From Bacillus multifaciens (GTDB lineage: Bacteria > Bacillota > Bacilli > Bacillales > Bacillaceae_G): 34,849 nt of DNA. Shown piece by piece: positions 15,396 to 22,990 of the stretch. The translations under genes and the position numbers were made by a program. Where the stretch lies: positions 1 to 34,849 of the forward strand of contig NZ_JAVBXD010000045.1 in assembly GCF_030756675.1 (NCBI RefSeq). The letters run 5' to 3'. Under the pieces are notes generated by a model. The model did no database searches. It had not been told where the DNA came from and worked only from the letters and a program-made list of their open reading frames with translations. How positions within the stretch are numbered: position 1 is the stretch's first letter; each line of letters opens with the position of its first letter.

Positions 15396-16712
15396 TTATG
15401 CTGTTTTTTGATATTCCTTTTTCTCAGCTTTAGGCGAAAAACGCGGGAAATTAATGACAATTGAGAGAATACCACATACTGCAACTAACATTGGATAAAA
15501 TGAGTACGGTAATAATTCAATTGGTGAAAGTGACGCAAACCCTGCCGCTGTTAACATTTGTGCACCGTATGGGATTAATCCTTGTACACTACAAGAGAAT
15601 AAATCTAACAAGCTCGCAGATTTTTTCGGATCAATATTATATTTGTCTGCAACATTCTTCGCTAGTGGACCTGTGAAAATAATAGAAATCGTATTATTTG
15701 CTGTGCACATATTGGTCATACTTACAAGACCAGCAATTCCAAATTCTGCACCTTTTTTCGAACGAATATTACGTGTTAGTACATTCATTAAATAATGAAT
15801 ACCACCGTTATATTGAATAATTTCAACCATTCCACCGATTAGGATTGCTAATAATACAAGCTCCATCATTCCATTAATTCCTACTGTAACACTTTTAAAG
15901 AAAGTTGCTAGTGTATAACTTCCGTCTACCATTCCAATAATACCAGCTAGCACCGTTCCTCCAGTTAATACAACTAGTACGTTACATCCAAGCAGTGCTG
16001 TAATTAATACTCCAGCATACGGTAAAATTTTCACCCAGTTAAACGCATGTGCTGTCATATTTGAATGAGTGCCTAACGTAAGAACGACTAACAGTACACA
16101 CGTAACAATAGCAGCTGGTAATACAATTAAGAAATTTGTTTTAAATTTATCTTTCATTTCCGTTCCTTGTGTACGTACAGCCGCAATTGTCGTATCTGAA
16201 ATAAACGATAAGTTGTCGCCAAACATCGCACCGCCAACAACAGTTGCCATAGCAAGCGCCATAGAAATATCCGTGTTTCCACTAATCCCTACTGCAATTG
16301 GAGCCAATGCTGCAATCGTCCCCATTGACGTGCCCATTGCTAATGAAATAAAAGCACCGATAACAAATAAACCAACTATTAAAAATCCTTGCGGCAAAAT
16401 AGAAAGAGCTAAGTTTACAGTTGCTTCAACGCCGCCCATCCCTTTTGCCGTTTCAGAAAATGCACCTGCTAACACAAAAATCAATACCATAATCATGATA
16501 TCCGGATTGCCAGCCCCTTTAGCAAAACGTTCAACCTTTGTTGTAAAGTTTTCTTTTCTGTTCATTACTAATGCAGCGGCAACTGCAATTAAAATAGCAA
16601 CTAAAATTGGTAACTTATAAAAATCCCCTGTAATTACACCAGAGCCAATAAATAATGCTAAAAATATGCCAAGTGGTAATAATGCCCATGCATTCCCTTT
16701 TGTTTGTTCCAA
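15396..16712 (-). CDS. NhaC-superfamily transporter, probable methionine transporter (MetT type)
   Basis: 438 residues, about 11-12 membrane helices. Signatures of the Na+/H+ antiporter NhaC family include MGTSMGTIAALAPIAVG and GGAMFGDNLSFISDTTIAA. On sequence alone it would be an antiporter. Control by a SAM-I riboswitch points instead to methionine uptake: comparative work on S-box genes has proposed NhaC-type MetT transporters. The start is a TTG at 16712, 8 bp after AGGAGAGG on the minus strand. Substrate is an inference. Confidence 0.88.
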   Translation of the reverse strand: MEQTKGNAWALLPLGIFLALFIGSGVITGDFYKLPILVAILIAVAAALVMNRKENFTTKVERFAKGAGNPDIMIMVLIFVLAGAFSETAKGMGGVEATVNLALSILPQGFLIVGLFVIGAFISLAMGTSMGTIAALAPIAVGISGNTDISMALAMATVVGGAMFGDNLSFISDTTIAAVRTQGTEMKDKFKTNFLIVLPAAIVTCVLLVVLTLGTHSNMTAHAFNWVKILPYAGVLITALLGCNVLVVLTGGTVLAGIIGMVDGSYTLATFFKSVTVGINGMMELVLLAILIGGMVEIIQYNGGIHYLMNVLTRNIRSKKGAEFGIAGLVSMTNMCTANNTISIIFTGPLAKNVADKYNIDPKKSASLLDLFSCSVQGLIPYGAQMLTAAGFASLSPIELLPYSFYPMLVAVCGILSIVINFPRFSPKAEKKEYQKTA

Positions 16713-16756
16713 AGTTATATCCTCTCCTATTTCTAAACCTATCCTTCACAAGAGCG

Positions 16757-16921
16757 AAAAAGACCTCTTCTGAAGAGAAGAGGTCTTATATATCATATAA
16801 GAAACACTCTTCTCATCTATCAAGCATATCGCTTGCTGGATTTGGCACAGCACTCTATTATGAGTCCGCTGCCGAGGCATCGTAGGGCCAGTCCCTCCGC
16901 CTCTCTTGATAAGAAGGTTTC
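16757..16921 (-). ncRNA. SAM-I (S-box) riboswitch with terminator
   Basis: On the minus strand TTCTTATCAAGAG starts P1 (16915), followed by GGCGGAGGGACTGGCCC, GCCTCGGCAGC, AATCCAGCAAGC and the closing GATGAGAAG (to 16809). These are the conserved S-box blocks. The expression platform ends in a terminator AGACCTCTTCT / AGAAGAGGTCT (16761-16786) followed by five U. A TATAAT (16924-16929) lies just upstream. High SAM should stop transcription of the NhaC-family gene. Confidence 0.93.
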
Positions 16922-17004
16922 ATATTATATTTTTGTGTAAATCAATCTTTTCTTACTTTACCCGCTGCAGGAGAAAATGTCAAATATTATTTCGATCAAA
17001 ATAG

Positions 17005-17036
17005 TTGGTATTTTTTTGATGTTATACAAATACCAA
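17005..17036 (-). terminator. Terminator of the DUF402 gene
   Basis: TTGGTATTT / AAATACCAA just downstream of the stop at 17046. Confidence 0.5.
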
Positions 17037-17045
17037 TCGAAACAA

Positions 17046-17564
17046 TCACTTTATTTTTTGAATTTCTGTTTCTAAAATGGACAACCATAAAAATTCTTCT
17101 TCTTCAATTTTTTTCATAATCCACTTTGCCGTATTCCAAGCTAAATTATACTCCTCTTTTGAAATGTCTCCGTCCATATATGCTTCTTCTAACTCATCTT
17201 CATCTAATACATACATTTCTCCGTTTGGTAACAGGACGACATCTAAATATAAATCATCGAAATAAGGCAGTCCTCTATTATCCATTTTATACTCTTTTGC
17301 AACATCAATATAATATTGAACAAGCTCTTTTTTCTCATTCAACATCGCGGTAATCGCAAAATTTTTTCTATTTATGAAATATTGTATCCAAGTATAACCA
17401 TTATGCGCAATACAAATCTTCCGATTATTATACTGTTTATAACTTGGCTCTTTCACTTGCTTTATATGTAATATACCTAACATACCGTCCTGTACAACTT
17501 TTACCGAATACGTTTTATCAATTAACCTTCTCCATGATGAGCCATCTCCATATTTCCGTTTCAT
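17046..17564 (-). CDS. DUF402 domain protein (putative nucleoside di/triphosphatase)
   Basis: 172 residues, cytosolic. The DUF402 core (about 50-150) contains WIQYFINRKNFAITAML, YYIDVAKEY and the acidic metal-binding-like run YFDDLYLDVVLLPNG followed by LDEDELEEA. Related Firmicute proteins (S. aureus Ntdp, B. subtilis YgaC) hydrolyse nucleoside tri- and diphosphates; activity here is inferred. The ATG follows AAGGAG and GAGG. Monocistronic. Confidence 0.85.
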   Translation of the reverse strand: MKRKYGDGSSWRRLIDKTYSVKVVQDGMLGILHIKQVKEPSYKQYNNRKICIAHNGYTWIQYFINRKNFAITAMLNEKKELVQYYIDVAKEYKMDNRGLPYFDDLYLDVVLLPNGEMYVLDEDELEEAYMDGDISKEEYNLAWNTAKWIMKKIEEEEFLWLSILETEIQKIK

Positions 17565-17610
17565 CCTCTTTTCTCCTTATTCCATATATAAGTTCATTTT
17601 AATTTTCACA

Positions 17611-17748
17611 TATAAGTCGCTGCTATGCAGAATATAATATAACATAACCTGCACTTGCATTATCCCTTTGTTTTAATTATTGCATGTGGCACAAAAAGGC
17701 CCTGACCGCTTCTATATATGGCTAGATCCTCTCGCCCATCTAAAAAAA
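17611..17748 (+). repeat. Second repeat family, copy 3 (full length)
   Basis: About 138 bp, from TATAAGTCGCTGCTATG through AACATAACCTGCACTTGC, TTGCATGTGGCA, GGCCCTGACCGCTTC, GGCTAG, CTCTCGCCCATC and a run of seven A. It aligns end to end with the copy at 2397-2529. Its A-run, read on the minus strand, doubles as the U-tract of the gltT terminator. Confidence 0.7.
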
Positions 17749-17776
17749 GGCCTTCACGTATACTGTGAAGGCCTTT
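17742..17776 (-). terminator. Terminator of gltT
   Basis: AAAGGCCTTCAC (17746-17757) / GTGAAGGCCTTT (17765-17776), with a seven-U tract on the minus strand supplied by the adjoining repeat. Confidence 0.85.
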
Positions 17777-17783
17777 CTATCAA

Positions 17784-19055
17784 TTAAGCTACTTGCTTCT
17801 CTGAAATCTCTTTCAAATAAGCTTGTCCTTTTTCTGCGTCATATTGTCCTTCCCATTTAGACATAACAACTGCAGCTAATGAGTTACCTACTACGTTTAC
17901 TGCTGTACGTGCCATATCTAAAATACGGTCAATACCAGCTATAAACGCTAAACCTTCAGATGGAATACCTACTGTATGAAGCGTTGCTAATAATACAACG
18001 AATGATACGCCCGGTACACCAGCAATCCCTTTTGAAGTAACCATTAATACAAGAAGCAATGTAACCTGTTGTGTAATCGATAAATCAATACCATACATTT
18101 GCGCTAAGAAAATCGCTGCAATTGCTTGATATAACGTTGAACCATCTAAGTTAAATGAATAACCAGTTGGAATAACGAAAGATGTAATTGCTTTCGGGCA
18201 TCCGAAACGTTCCATCTTTTCCATAATCTTTGGTAGAACCGTCTCTGAGCTTGCTGTAGAATATGCTAAAATAAGCTCGTCTTTTAAAATCTTAAAGAAT
18301 TGGAAAATATTAATTCCAAATAACTTTGCCGTAAGACCTAATACAACAACAACGAAGAAAATCATTGATCCATAAACTACAATAACTAATTTACCTAATG
18401 GAACTAATGATGCTACACCAAACTTAGAAACCGTTACGCCAATTAACGCAAATACACCAAACGGCGCAAACTTCATAACTTGGTTTGTTACATAGAACAT
18501 TGCATCTGCTACACCTTGGAAGAAATTCAGAACTGGTTTTCCTCTTTCTCCAATTGCCGCTACTCCTAAACCAAATAATACAGAGAAGAAAATAATTGCA
18601 AGCATATCACCTTTTGCTAACGAGTCCATAATATTCGTTGGAACGATATTTACGAACGTATCTGCAAATGAATGGCTCTGCACTTGCTCTGTTGTAGCTG
18701 TATACTTAGAAATATCTGTTTTCTGTAAGTTCGACATATCCACGCCTTTTCCTGGCTGGAATATGTTTGCTACTAATAAACCAACAACAATCGCAATTGT
18801 TGTAATAATTTCAAAATAAATAATTGTTTTTCCGCCTAAACGTCCAAGCTTTTTCACATCACCAACGCCGGCAACACCAACAATAATACTTGCTACTACA
18901 ATTGGTACAACAATCATTTTGATTAAACGAATAAAAATATCACCAATCGGTTGTAAAAACTTTGCAACCTCTGGATTCCCATAAAAGACCGCTCCTACCA
19001 AAATACCGAGAGCAAGACCTATTAAAATTTGCCATGCAAGTCCAATTCTTTTCAT
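17784..19055 (-). CDS. gltT: Proton/sodium-glutamate symporter, DAACS family
   Basis: 423 residues, eight membrane helices plus two re-entrant loops. It has the family's substrate motifs: the serine-rich YSTASSETVLPK, the unwound helix containing GYSFNLDGSTLYQ, and the final helix around DRILDMARTAVNV. It closely resembles GltT of thermophilic bacilli over its whole length as far as I recall. It imports glutamate/aspartate with H+ or Na+. RBS AAGGGGG. Monocistronic; the 431-bp upstream region is shared with the divergent M23 gene. Confidence 0.93.
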   Translation of the reverse strand: MKRIGLAWQILIGLALGILVGAVFYGNPEVAKFLQPIGDIFIRLIKMIVVPIVVASIIVGVAGVGDVKKLGRLGGKTIIYFEIITTIAIVVGLLVANIFQPGKGVDMSNLQKTDISKYTATTEQVQSHSFADTFVNIVPTNIMDSLAKGDMLAIIFFSVLFGLGVAAIGERGKPVLNFFQGVADAMFYVTNQVMKFAPFGVFALIGVTVSKFGVASLVPLGKLVIVVYGSMIFFVVVVLGLTAKLFGINIFQFFKILKDELILAYSTASSETVLPKIMEKMERFGCPKAITSFVIPTGYSFNLDGSTLYQAIAAIFLAQMYGIDLSITQQVTLLLVLMVTSKGIAGVPGVSFVVLLATLHTVGIPSEGLAFIAGIDRILDMARTAVNVVGNSLAAVVMSKWEGQYDAEKGQAYLKEISEKQVA

Positions 19056-19125
19056 ACTTGCTGCAACCCCCTTCTTAGATGTTATTCATTTTCACATTCT
19101 ATTTTTCTATAAAATATGAAAATAG

Positions 19126-19158
19126 AAGTATTAAATATTGTTCGACTATTCAATACTT
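19126..19158. other. Imperfect inverted repeat in the gltT-M23 intergenic region
   Basis: AGTATTAAATATTG pairs imperfectly with CTATTCAATACT. It could be an operator or leader hairpin for gltT. Apart from this, a loose ATGATA/TATCAT palindrome near 19320-19341 and the WalR-like box, nothing else is seen in 19056-19486. Confidence 0.3.
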
Positions 19159-19408
19159 TCTTCCCCTCCTAAAATGATAAGACAAAAATAGAAATCTGAC
19201 AACTAAATAAGTTTACCAGCATGCAAATATTTTTGTTGACAAGAATAAAATCACGTTAGGAAACCTCACATGAGAACGATTCCTTATTTTCTTATTTGTT
19301 GCACTGAATCTATTTACAATGATAAAATAATTTATATCATAGAAGCGAACAATTAATACGTAAAATCTTCTAATTTTCGCCATTTAATAACAGTTTCTTA
19401 AATATTTT

Positions 19409-19425
19409 TTTACATTATCATTACA
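19409..19425 (-). promoter_or_regulatory. WalR (YycF)-like box upstream of the M23 hydrolase gene
   Basis: On the minus strand TGTAAT-GATAA-TGTAAA, an exact match to the WalR direct-repeat consensus TGTWAH-N5-TGTWAH. It is about 60 bp before the start codon. WalRK controls cell-wall hydrolases, including cwlO, in B. subtilis. Confidence 0.5.
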
Positions 19426-19486
19426 ACAATAGACATTTTTCGCTTTTCTATGATTAGATAGAAACATAGGGAAAGGAGATAGGCAG

Positions 19487-20746
19487 ATGAACAAAAAAAT
19501 AACAGCGTTTAGTTTATTGACAGCCGGTACTATTCTCGTTTCTCCCGTGCTTTCACCAGTGTATGCGGAGACGAGTCAAGATAAATTATCTAATATTCAA
19601 TCACAACTAGACGGTAAACAACAAGAATTACATATGAAATCAGAAGAAAAACAAAAAATAGAAAAAGAAATTCAAGACTTACAGAAAAAAATCGATGAAT
19701 TAACTGCTTCTATTAATAAAAATGAGGCAGATTTAAAAGCAACAAAAACAGAAATTGAAAAAACACAAGCGAGTATTACAGAGAAAAAAAAGCATATTGA
19801 AGAATTGCAAAAGCAAATCAATACGCGCCAAGAATTAATTAAGCAAAGATTACAATCTATGCAAGAAAAACCACGTACAAATTTAATTACAGAAGTATTA
19901 ATTAATACGAACAATATCGCCGAACTATTAGAAAATGTGTATTCTGTTAGTTTAATTTTAAATAGTGATACCGATATCATAAAACAACAAACACACGACC
20001 AAGATACCGTTAAAAAAGAAAAAGAAGCGGTTGAGAAAAAAGAGCAGCAACTAAAGGAAGCAGAGCAAACGTTACAGAAACAACAACAAGAGCTTCAATC
20101 AAATCAACAACAGCAACAAACTTTGATTGCTGACTTGCACGCGAAAGCTTCAAAAATAGATTCCGAGATGGAAAGCTTAGAAGAATCAAAAGGTATTTTA
20201 GAAAACCAGCGGAAAGCTGTCCAAAATGCAATTGAAGAGGACAAGCGAGCAGAAGACGCTAAAAAAGCAAATGAAGCTAAAAAAGCTGAAGAGCAAAAAC
20301 AAGCGGCTCCTTCATCTCCAGCTACCACTGCACCTCAAGGAGAAAGTACTGGTGGTTTCATTAAACCAGCAGCTGGATCGAAAACTTCAGGATTTGGTGT
20401 ACGTGACATTGACAACCATAAAGGAATTGATATTGCCGCATCAGGAACAGTGCCAATTATAGCAGCTGCTGACGGTGTCGTAATTCGTTCTGATTTATCT
20501 ACTAGCTATGGAAATGTTGTCTATTTATCACATCGAATAAACGGAAAAACTTACACAACTGTTTACGCCCATATGAGCAGCCGTTCTGTTTCTGTCGGAC
20601 AAACTGTGAAACAAGGACAACAACTTGGATTTATGGGGAATACTGGGCAGTCTTATGGACAACATTTACATTTCGAACTTCATATCGGTGAATGGAATCA
20701 AACAAAAACAAACGCTGTTGACCCATCACCTTATATTGGGCTGTAA
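19487..20746 (+). CDS. Secreted CwlO-like coiled-coil M23 peptidoglycan endopeptidase
   Basis: 419 residues. The signal peptide ends at about VYA-27. A long Lys/Glu/Gln coiled coil (about 30-265) resembles the N-terminal domain of CwlO/PcsB and EnvC-type proteins. An Ala/Pro/Thr linker (270-290) leads to an M23 (LytM) domain (about 291-419) with the complete zinc site H311-x3-D315 and HLH at 393-395, plus catalytic His362. It should cut peptide cross-links in the wall; in CwlO the coiled coil is where FtsEX control acts. RBS AAAGGAG. A WalR-like box lies upstream. The B. subtilis CwlO catalytic domain is NlpC/P60, so this is not an orthologue in the strict sense. Confidence 0.92.
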   Translation: MNKKITAFSLLTAGTILVSPVLSPVYAETSQDKLSNIQSQLDGKQQELHMKSEEKQKIEKEIQDLQKKIDELTASINKNEADLKATKTEIEKTQASITEKKKHIEELQKQINTRQELIKQRLQSMQEKPRTNLITEVLINTNNIAELLENVYSVSLILNSDTDIIKQQTHDQDTVKKEKEAVEKKEQQLKEAEQTLQKQQQELQSNQQQQQTLIADLHAKASKIDSEMESLEESKGILENQRKAVQNAIEEDKRAEDAKKANEAKKAEEQKQAAPSSPATTAPQGESTGGFIKPAAGSKTSGFGVRDIDNHKGIDIAASGTVPIIAAADGVVIRSDLSTSYGNVVYLSHRINGKTYTTVYAHMSSRSVSVGQTVKQGQQLGFMGNTGQSYGQHLHFELHIGEWNQTKTNAVDPSPYIGL

Positions 20747-20747
20747 T

Positions 20748-20777
20748 AAAAAAACTTGGCAATTGCCAAGTTTTTTT
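20748..20777 (+). terminator. Terminator of the M23 gene
   Basis: A7-CTTGGC-AATT-GCCAAG-T7, a perfect palindrome directly after the stop. Confidence 0.85.
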
Positions 20778-20856
20778 ATTTATGTAAACCATTCTATATA
20801 TACTTCTTATTATTTTTCGATATTGAACACCTTCTAGGCATTACACATACAATAAC

Positions 20857-21013
20857 ATAAAGTGAAACTTTAATCAGTGGGGGTCTTCTTTATCCCCACT
20901 GATTATTAGTTGAACCAATCGGGCTTTTACGGGCAGTTTATCTCCCATCTATCTTCTCTGCTTTCGCTGAATTTTAAGGTAGGAGTATTACTGCCCGTTA
21001 ATGCGGGATAAAA
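20857..21013 (+). repeat. bcr1 element, best-preserved copy
   Basis: About 157 bp, ATAAAGTGAAAC to GCGGGATAAAAG. Hairpin 1 is AATCAGTGGGG (20872-20882) with CCCCACTGATT (20894-20904). A long-range stem pairs ACGGGCAGT with ACTGCCCGT. It lies 8 bp before the Shine-Dalgarno of a 55-codon gene in the same orientation. Confidence 0.88.
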
Positions 21014-21034
21014 GCTTTTTGAGGAGGTCTACAC

Positions 21035-21202
21035 ATGAATCAAGAATCACAAGCAGTTGCAGTATTACAAGAAGCCAAAGAGACATTTATAGGCCGAATA
21101 TTTTCAGTAGTTGGATCCGGTATCTTTTTTATTGGTTCCTTCATCGCAGCCGTTGTAGCTTTTAAAACATATACTCGTCTATTACAAACTTCTACATCAT
21201 AA
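21035..21202 (+). CDS. 55-residue single-helix membrane protein downstream of bcr1
   Basis: ATG at 21035 preceded by GAGGAGG (21021-21027, 7 bp spacing), stop TAA at 21200-21202. The peptide begins MNQESQAVAVLQEAKETFIG, then has one hydrophobic helix (about 22-43, RIFSVVGSGIFFIGSFIAAV) and a short basic tail. No known family is recognised. Gene character is supported by the strong binding site and by a terminator immediately after the stop. The bcr1 element ends just upstream in the same orientation and could form its leader. Confidence 0.7.
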   Translation: MNQESQAVAVLQEAKETFIGRIFSVVGSGIFFIGSFIAAVVAFKTYTRLLQTSTS

Positions 21203-21230
21203 AAAAAACGGAGAATATTCTCCGTTTTTT
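21203..21230. terminator. Bidirectional terminator
   Basis: AAAACGGAGAA / TTCTCCGTTTTTT; serves the 55-residue gene and the NSS transporter gene. Confidence 0.8.
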
Positions 21231-21235
21231 ATTAA

Positions 21236-22579
21236 CTAAAATACACCAATAACATTTAAAAATACAAGAATAACTGTAATCGGAATAATATAACGAAGCA
21301 AGAAAAACCATATGTTAAATAACGTCTTCCCTCTTGTTCCTTTAACTTCTAATTCTTGCATTAACAACTCTTTCTTCATTTTATTTGGTACAAAGAGCGA
21401 AATGGCTAACACGCCAAACGGAAGTAATATGTTGCTCACCATAAAGTCTACTAAATCAAAAAATGTCTTTCCGAAAAATTTCACATCACTCAAAACTCCA
21501 AATGATAAAGCAGCTGGAATGCCAACTACGAAAATGAGTAATCCAATGATGAGTGATGCTGATGGACGCTTCTTCTCATCCTCTTTCGCTACAGAAGCAA
21601 CAACAATTTCCAGCATAGAAATTGCCGATGTGATTGTTGCAAAGAAAAACAGAATTAAGAATAAAATAAAGAAAAAATGCCCGAACGGAATTTCTCCAAA
21701 TACAGCTGGAAGAACAATAAATAATAATCCAGGTCCTTCTGTCGGACTAACACCTAACGCAAAAATTGCCGGAAAAATTGCTAGTCCTGCAAGTACAGTA
21801 ACAAAGACTGTTAAACTTGTAATTGACGTTGCTGATTTTGCTAAATGTTCTTCTTTTTTCAAATAAGAGCTATATGTGACCATAACCGAAGCTCCAACCG
21901 TAAGTGAAAAGAACGATTGTCCCATCGCATATAAAATTGTTTTTGCTGTTAGCTTTGAGAAATCGGGTTTTAAGAAAAACTCGACACCTTTCCACGCCCC
22001 GTCCAGTGTAAGAGAACGAATAATGATTGCAAGAAACAGAACAAATAAAAGCGGCATCATATACTTACTTGCTTTTTCAATTCCTTTTTCTACACCTTTA
22101 CTTACAATAAAAATGGTACAAAGCATAAAAATAAATTGTGCTCCAATCGCACTGATTGGATTTGAGATTGTTTCTCCAAATAACTTTGCGTAATCAGCAC
22201 CATTCGCCCATAATCCACCTGTTACACTATAAAATAAATAAAGTAAAATCCATCCTCCAACAACACTATAAAATGATAAAACACTAAAACATGTCACTAC
22301 TCCCATACGACCAATCCATGGATATAGTTTACCATTTGGTACTAATACTTTATAAGCTGTCACTGCTTCTTTTTGCGTACTGCGACCAATCACAAATTCC
22401 GCCACTAAAAGCGGCATACCGATAAATATTGTCATCAATAAAAAGACAAGGAAAAAAGCTCCTCCGCCACTATTTCCGGCAACATACGGGAATTTCCAAA
22501 TCGCCCCAAGTCCTACTGCTGCCCCGGCTGCTGCGAGTACAAAACCAATTTTCGACGTCCATTGCTGTGTTTCTTTCAT
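21236..22579 (-). CDS. Neurotransmitter:sodium symporter (NSS/SNF family) amino-acid transporter
   Basis: 447 residues, 11-12 membrane helices. Family signatures near the N-terminus are GFVLAAAGAAVGLGAIWKFP and NSGGGAF, the Na+/substrate site in helix 1, plus LFFFATITSAISMLE in helix 8. Bacterial members import amino acids with sodium (for example TnaT for tryptophan, MhsT for hydrophobic residues). The ATG at 22579 has AAGGAG 8 bp upstream. A T-box leader precedes it, so expression follows the charging of one tRNA; the specifier reads around GAATGGGC (Trp UGG or Gly), suggesting tryptophan, but this is ambiguous. Confidence 0.92.
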   Translation of the reverse strand: MKETQQWTSKIGFVLAAAGAAVGLGAIWKFPYVAGNSGGGAFFLVFLLMTIFIGMPLLVAEFVIGRSTQKEAVTAYKVLVPNGKLYPWIGRMGVVTCFSVLSFYSVVGGWILLYLFYSVTGGLWANGADYAKLFGETISNPISAIGAQFIFMLCTIFIVSKGVEKGIEKASKYMMPLLFVLFLAIIIRSLTLDGAWKGVEFFLKPDFSKLTAKTILYAMGQSFFSLTVGASVMVTYSSYLKKEEHLAKSATSITSLTVFVTVLAGLAIFPAIFALGVSPTEGPGLLFIVLPAVFGEIPFGHFFFILFLILFFFATITSAISMLEIVVASVAKEDEKKRPSASLIIGLLIFVVGIPAALSFGVLSDVKFFGKTFFDLVDFMVSNILLPFGVLAISLFVPNKMKKELLMQELEVKGTRGKTLFNIWFFLLRYIIPITVILVFLNVIGVF

Positions 22580-22661
22580 TTCCACTTCTCCTTATCTCAT
22601 TGTTTTTACTGTTCTTAATCGGATACTTTCATTTCATACTCGCCCACCTCCTTCAGAAAAT

Positions 22662-22948
22662 AAAAAAAGTCCTCTACACGCTATTATGCATGTAGAGGAC
22701 GATATATATAATATAATACCGTGGTACCACCTCAACTGGATAAGTTATCCCACTTTTCAGGTACAGGAATACTTCCGATACCTTATCCTTGTAACGGCGG
22801 AACCCGGGTTGCCTACTTTTAATTCAACATACCTCTCGCAAGCCCATTCTGTATATTTTATCGTACCGGGCTCACACCTTTCCCCAGCTCTCTGAACGCC
22901 TCAAATATACGTACTCTTCTTGCTCATCGATTTCATGTATTGAAGTTA
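22662..22948 (-). ncRNA. T-box leader controlling the NSS transporter
   Basis: On the minus strand the conserved T-box core GGTGGTACCACGG lies at 22719-22732, followed by a strong terminator (GTCCTCTACA / TGTAGAGGAC, 22669-22700, with seven U). Stem I shows GCAAG paired with CTTGC, then AAGAGTAC facing AGAATGGG, then GTATATTT paired with AAATATAC: this is the specifier loop with its usual AGTA and GAA. The distal loop GGTGTGAGCC is also present. Depending on register the codon is UGG, GGG or GGC. Confidence 0.93.
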
Positions 22949-22954
22949 CTTGTG

Positions 22955-22983
22955 ATTATAGAGGAGATGATTTCATTTGTAAA
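22955..22983 (-). promoter_or_regulatory. SigA promoter of the T-box transcript
   Basis: TTTACA (22978-22983), 17-bp spacer, TATAAT (22955-22960), minus strand; the start would be near 22948, just before Stem I. Confidence 0.7.
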
Positions 22984-22990
22984 GACTAAA

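Noticed and set aside
16069-16620. 183-residue ORF antisense to the NhaC-family gene
   Set aside because: Composition (Ile, Ala, Thr, Asn, Pro rich) is the mirror of membrane-protein codons; no binding site; lies wholly inside a well-supported gene.
19672-20328. Minus-strand ORFs opposite the M23 coiled coil
   Set aside because: Ser/Phe/Leu-rich mirror of Lys/Glu/Gln codons; no start signals.
21312-21866. 184-residue ORF antisense to the NSS transporter
   Set aside because: Same mirror-strand effect; repeats of Asn/Lys/Thr codons, no domain, no binding site.
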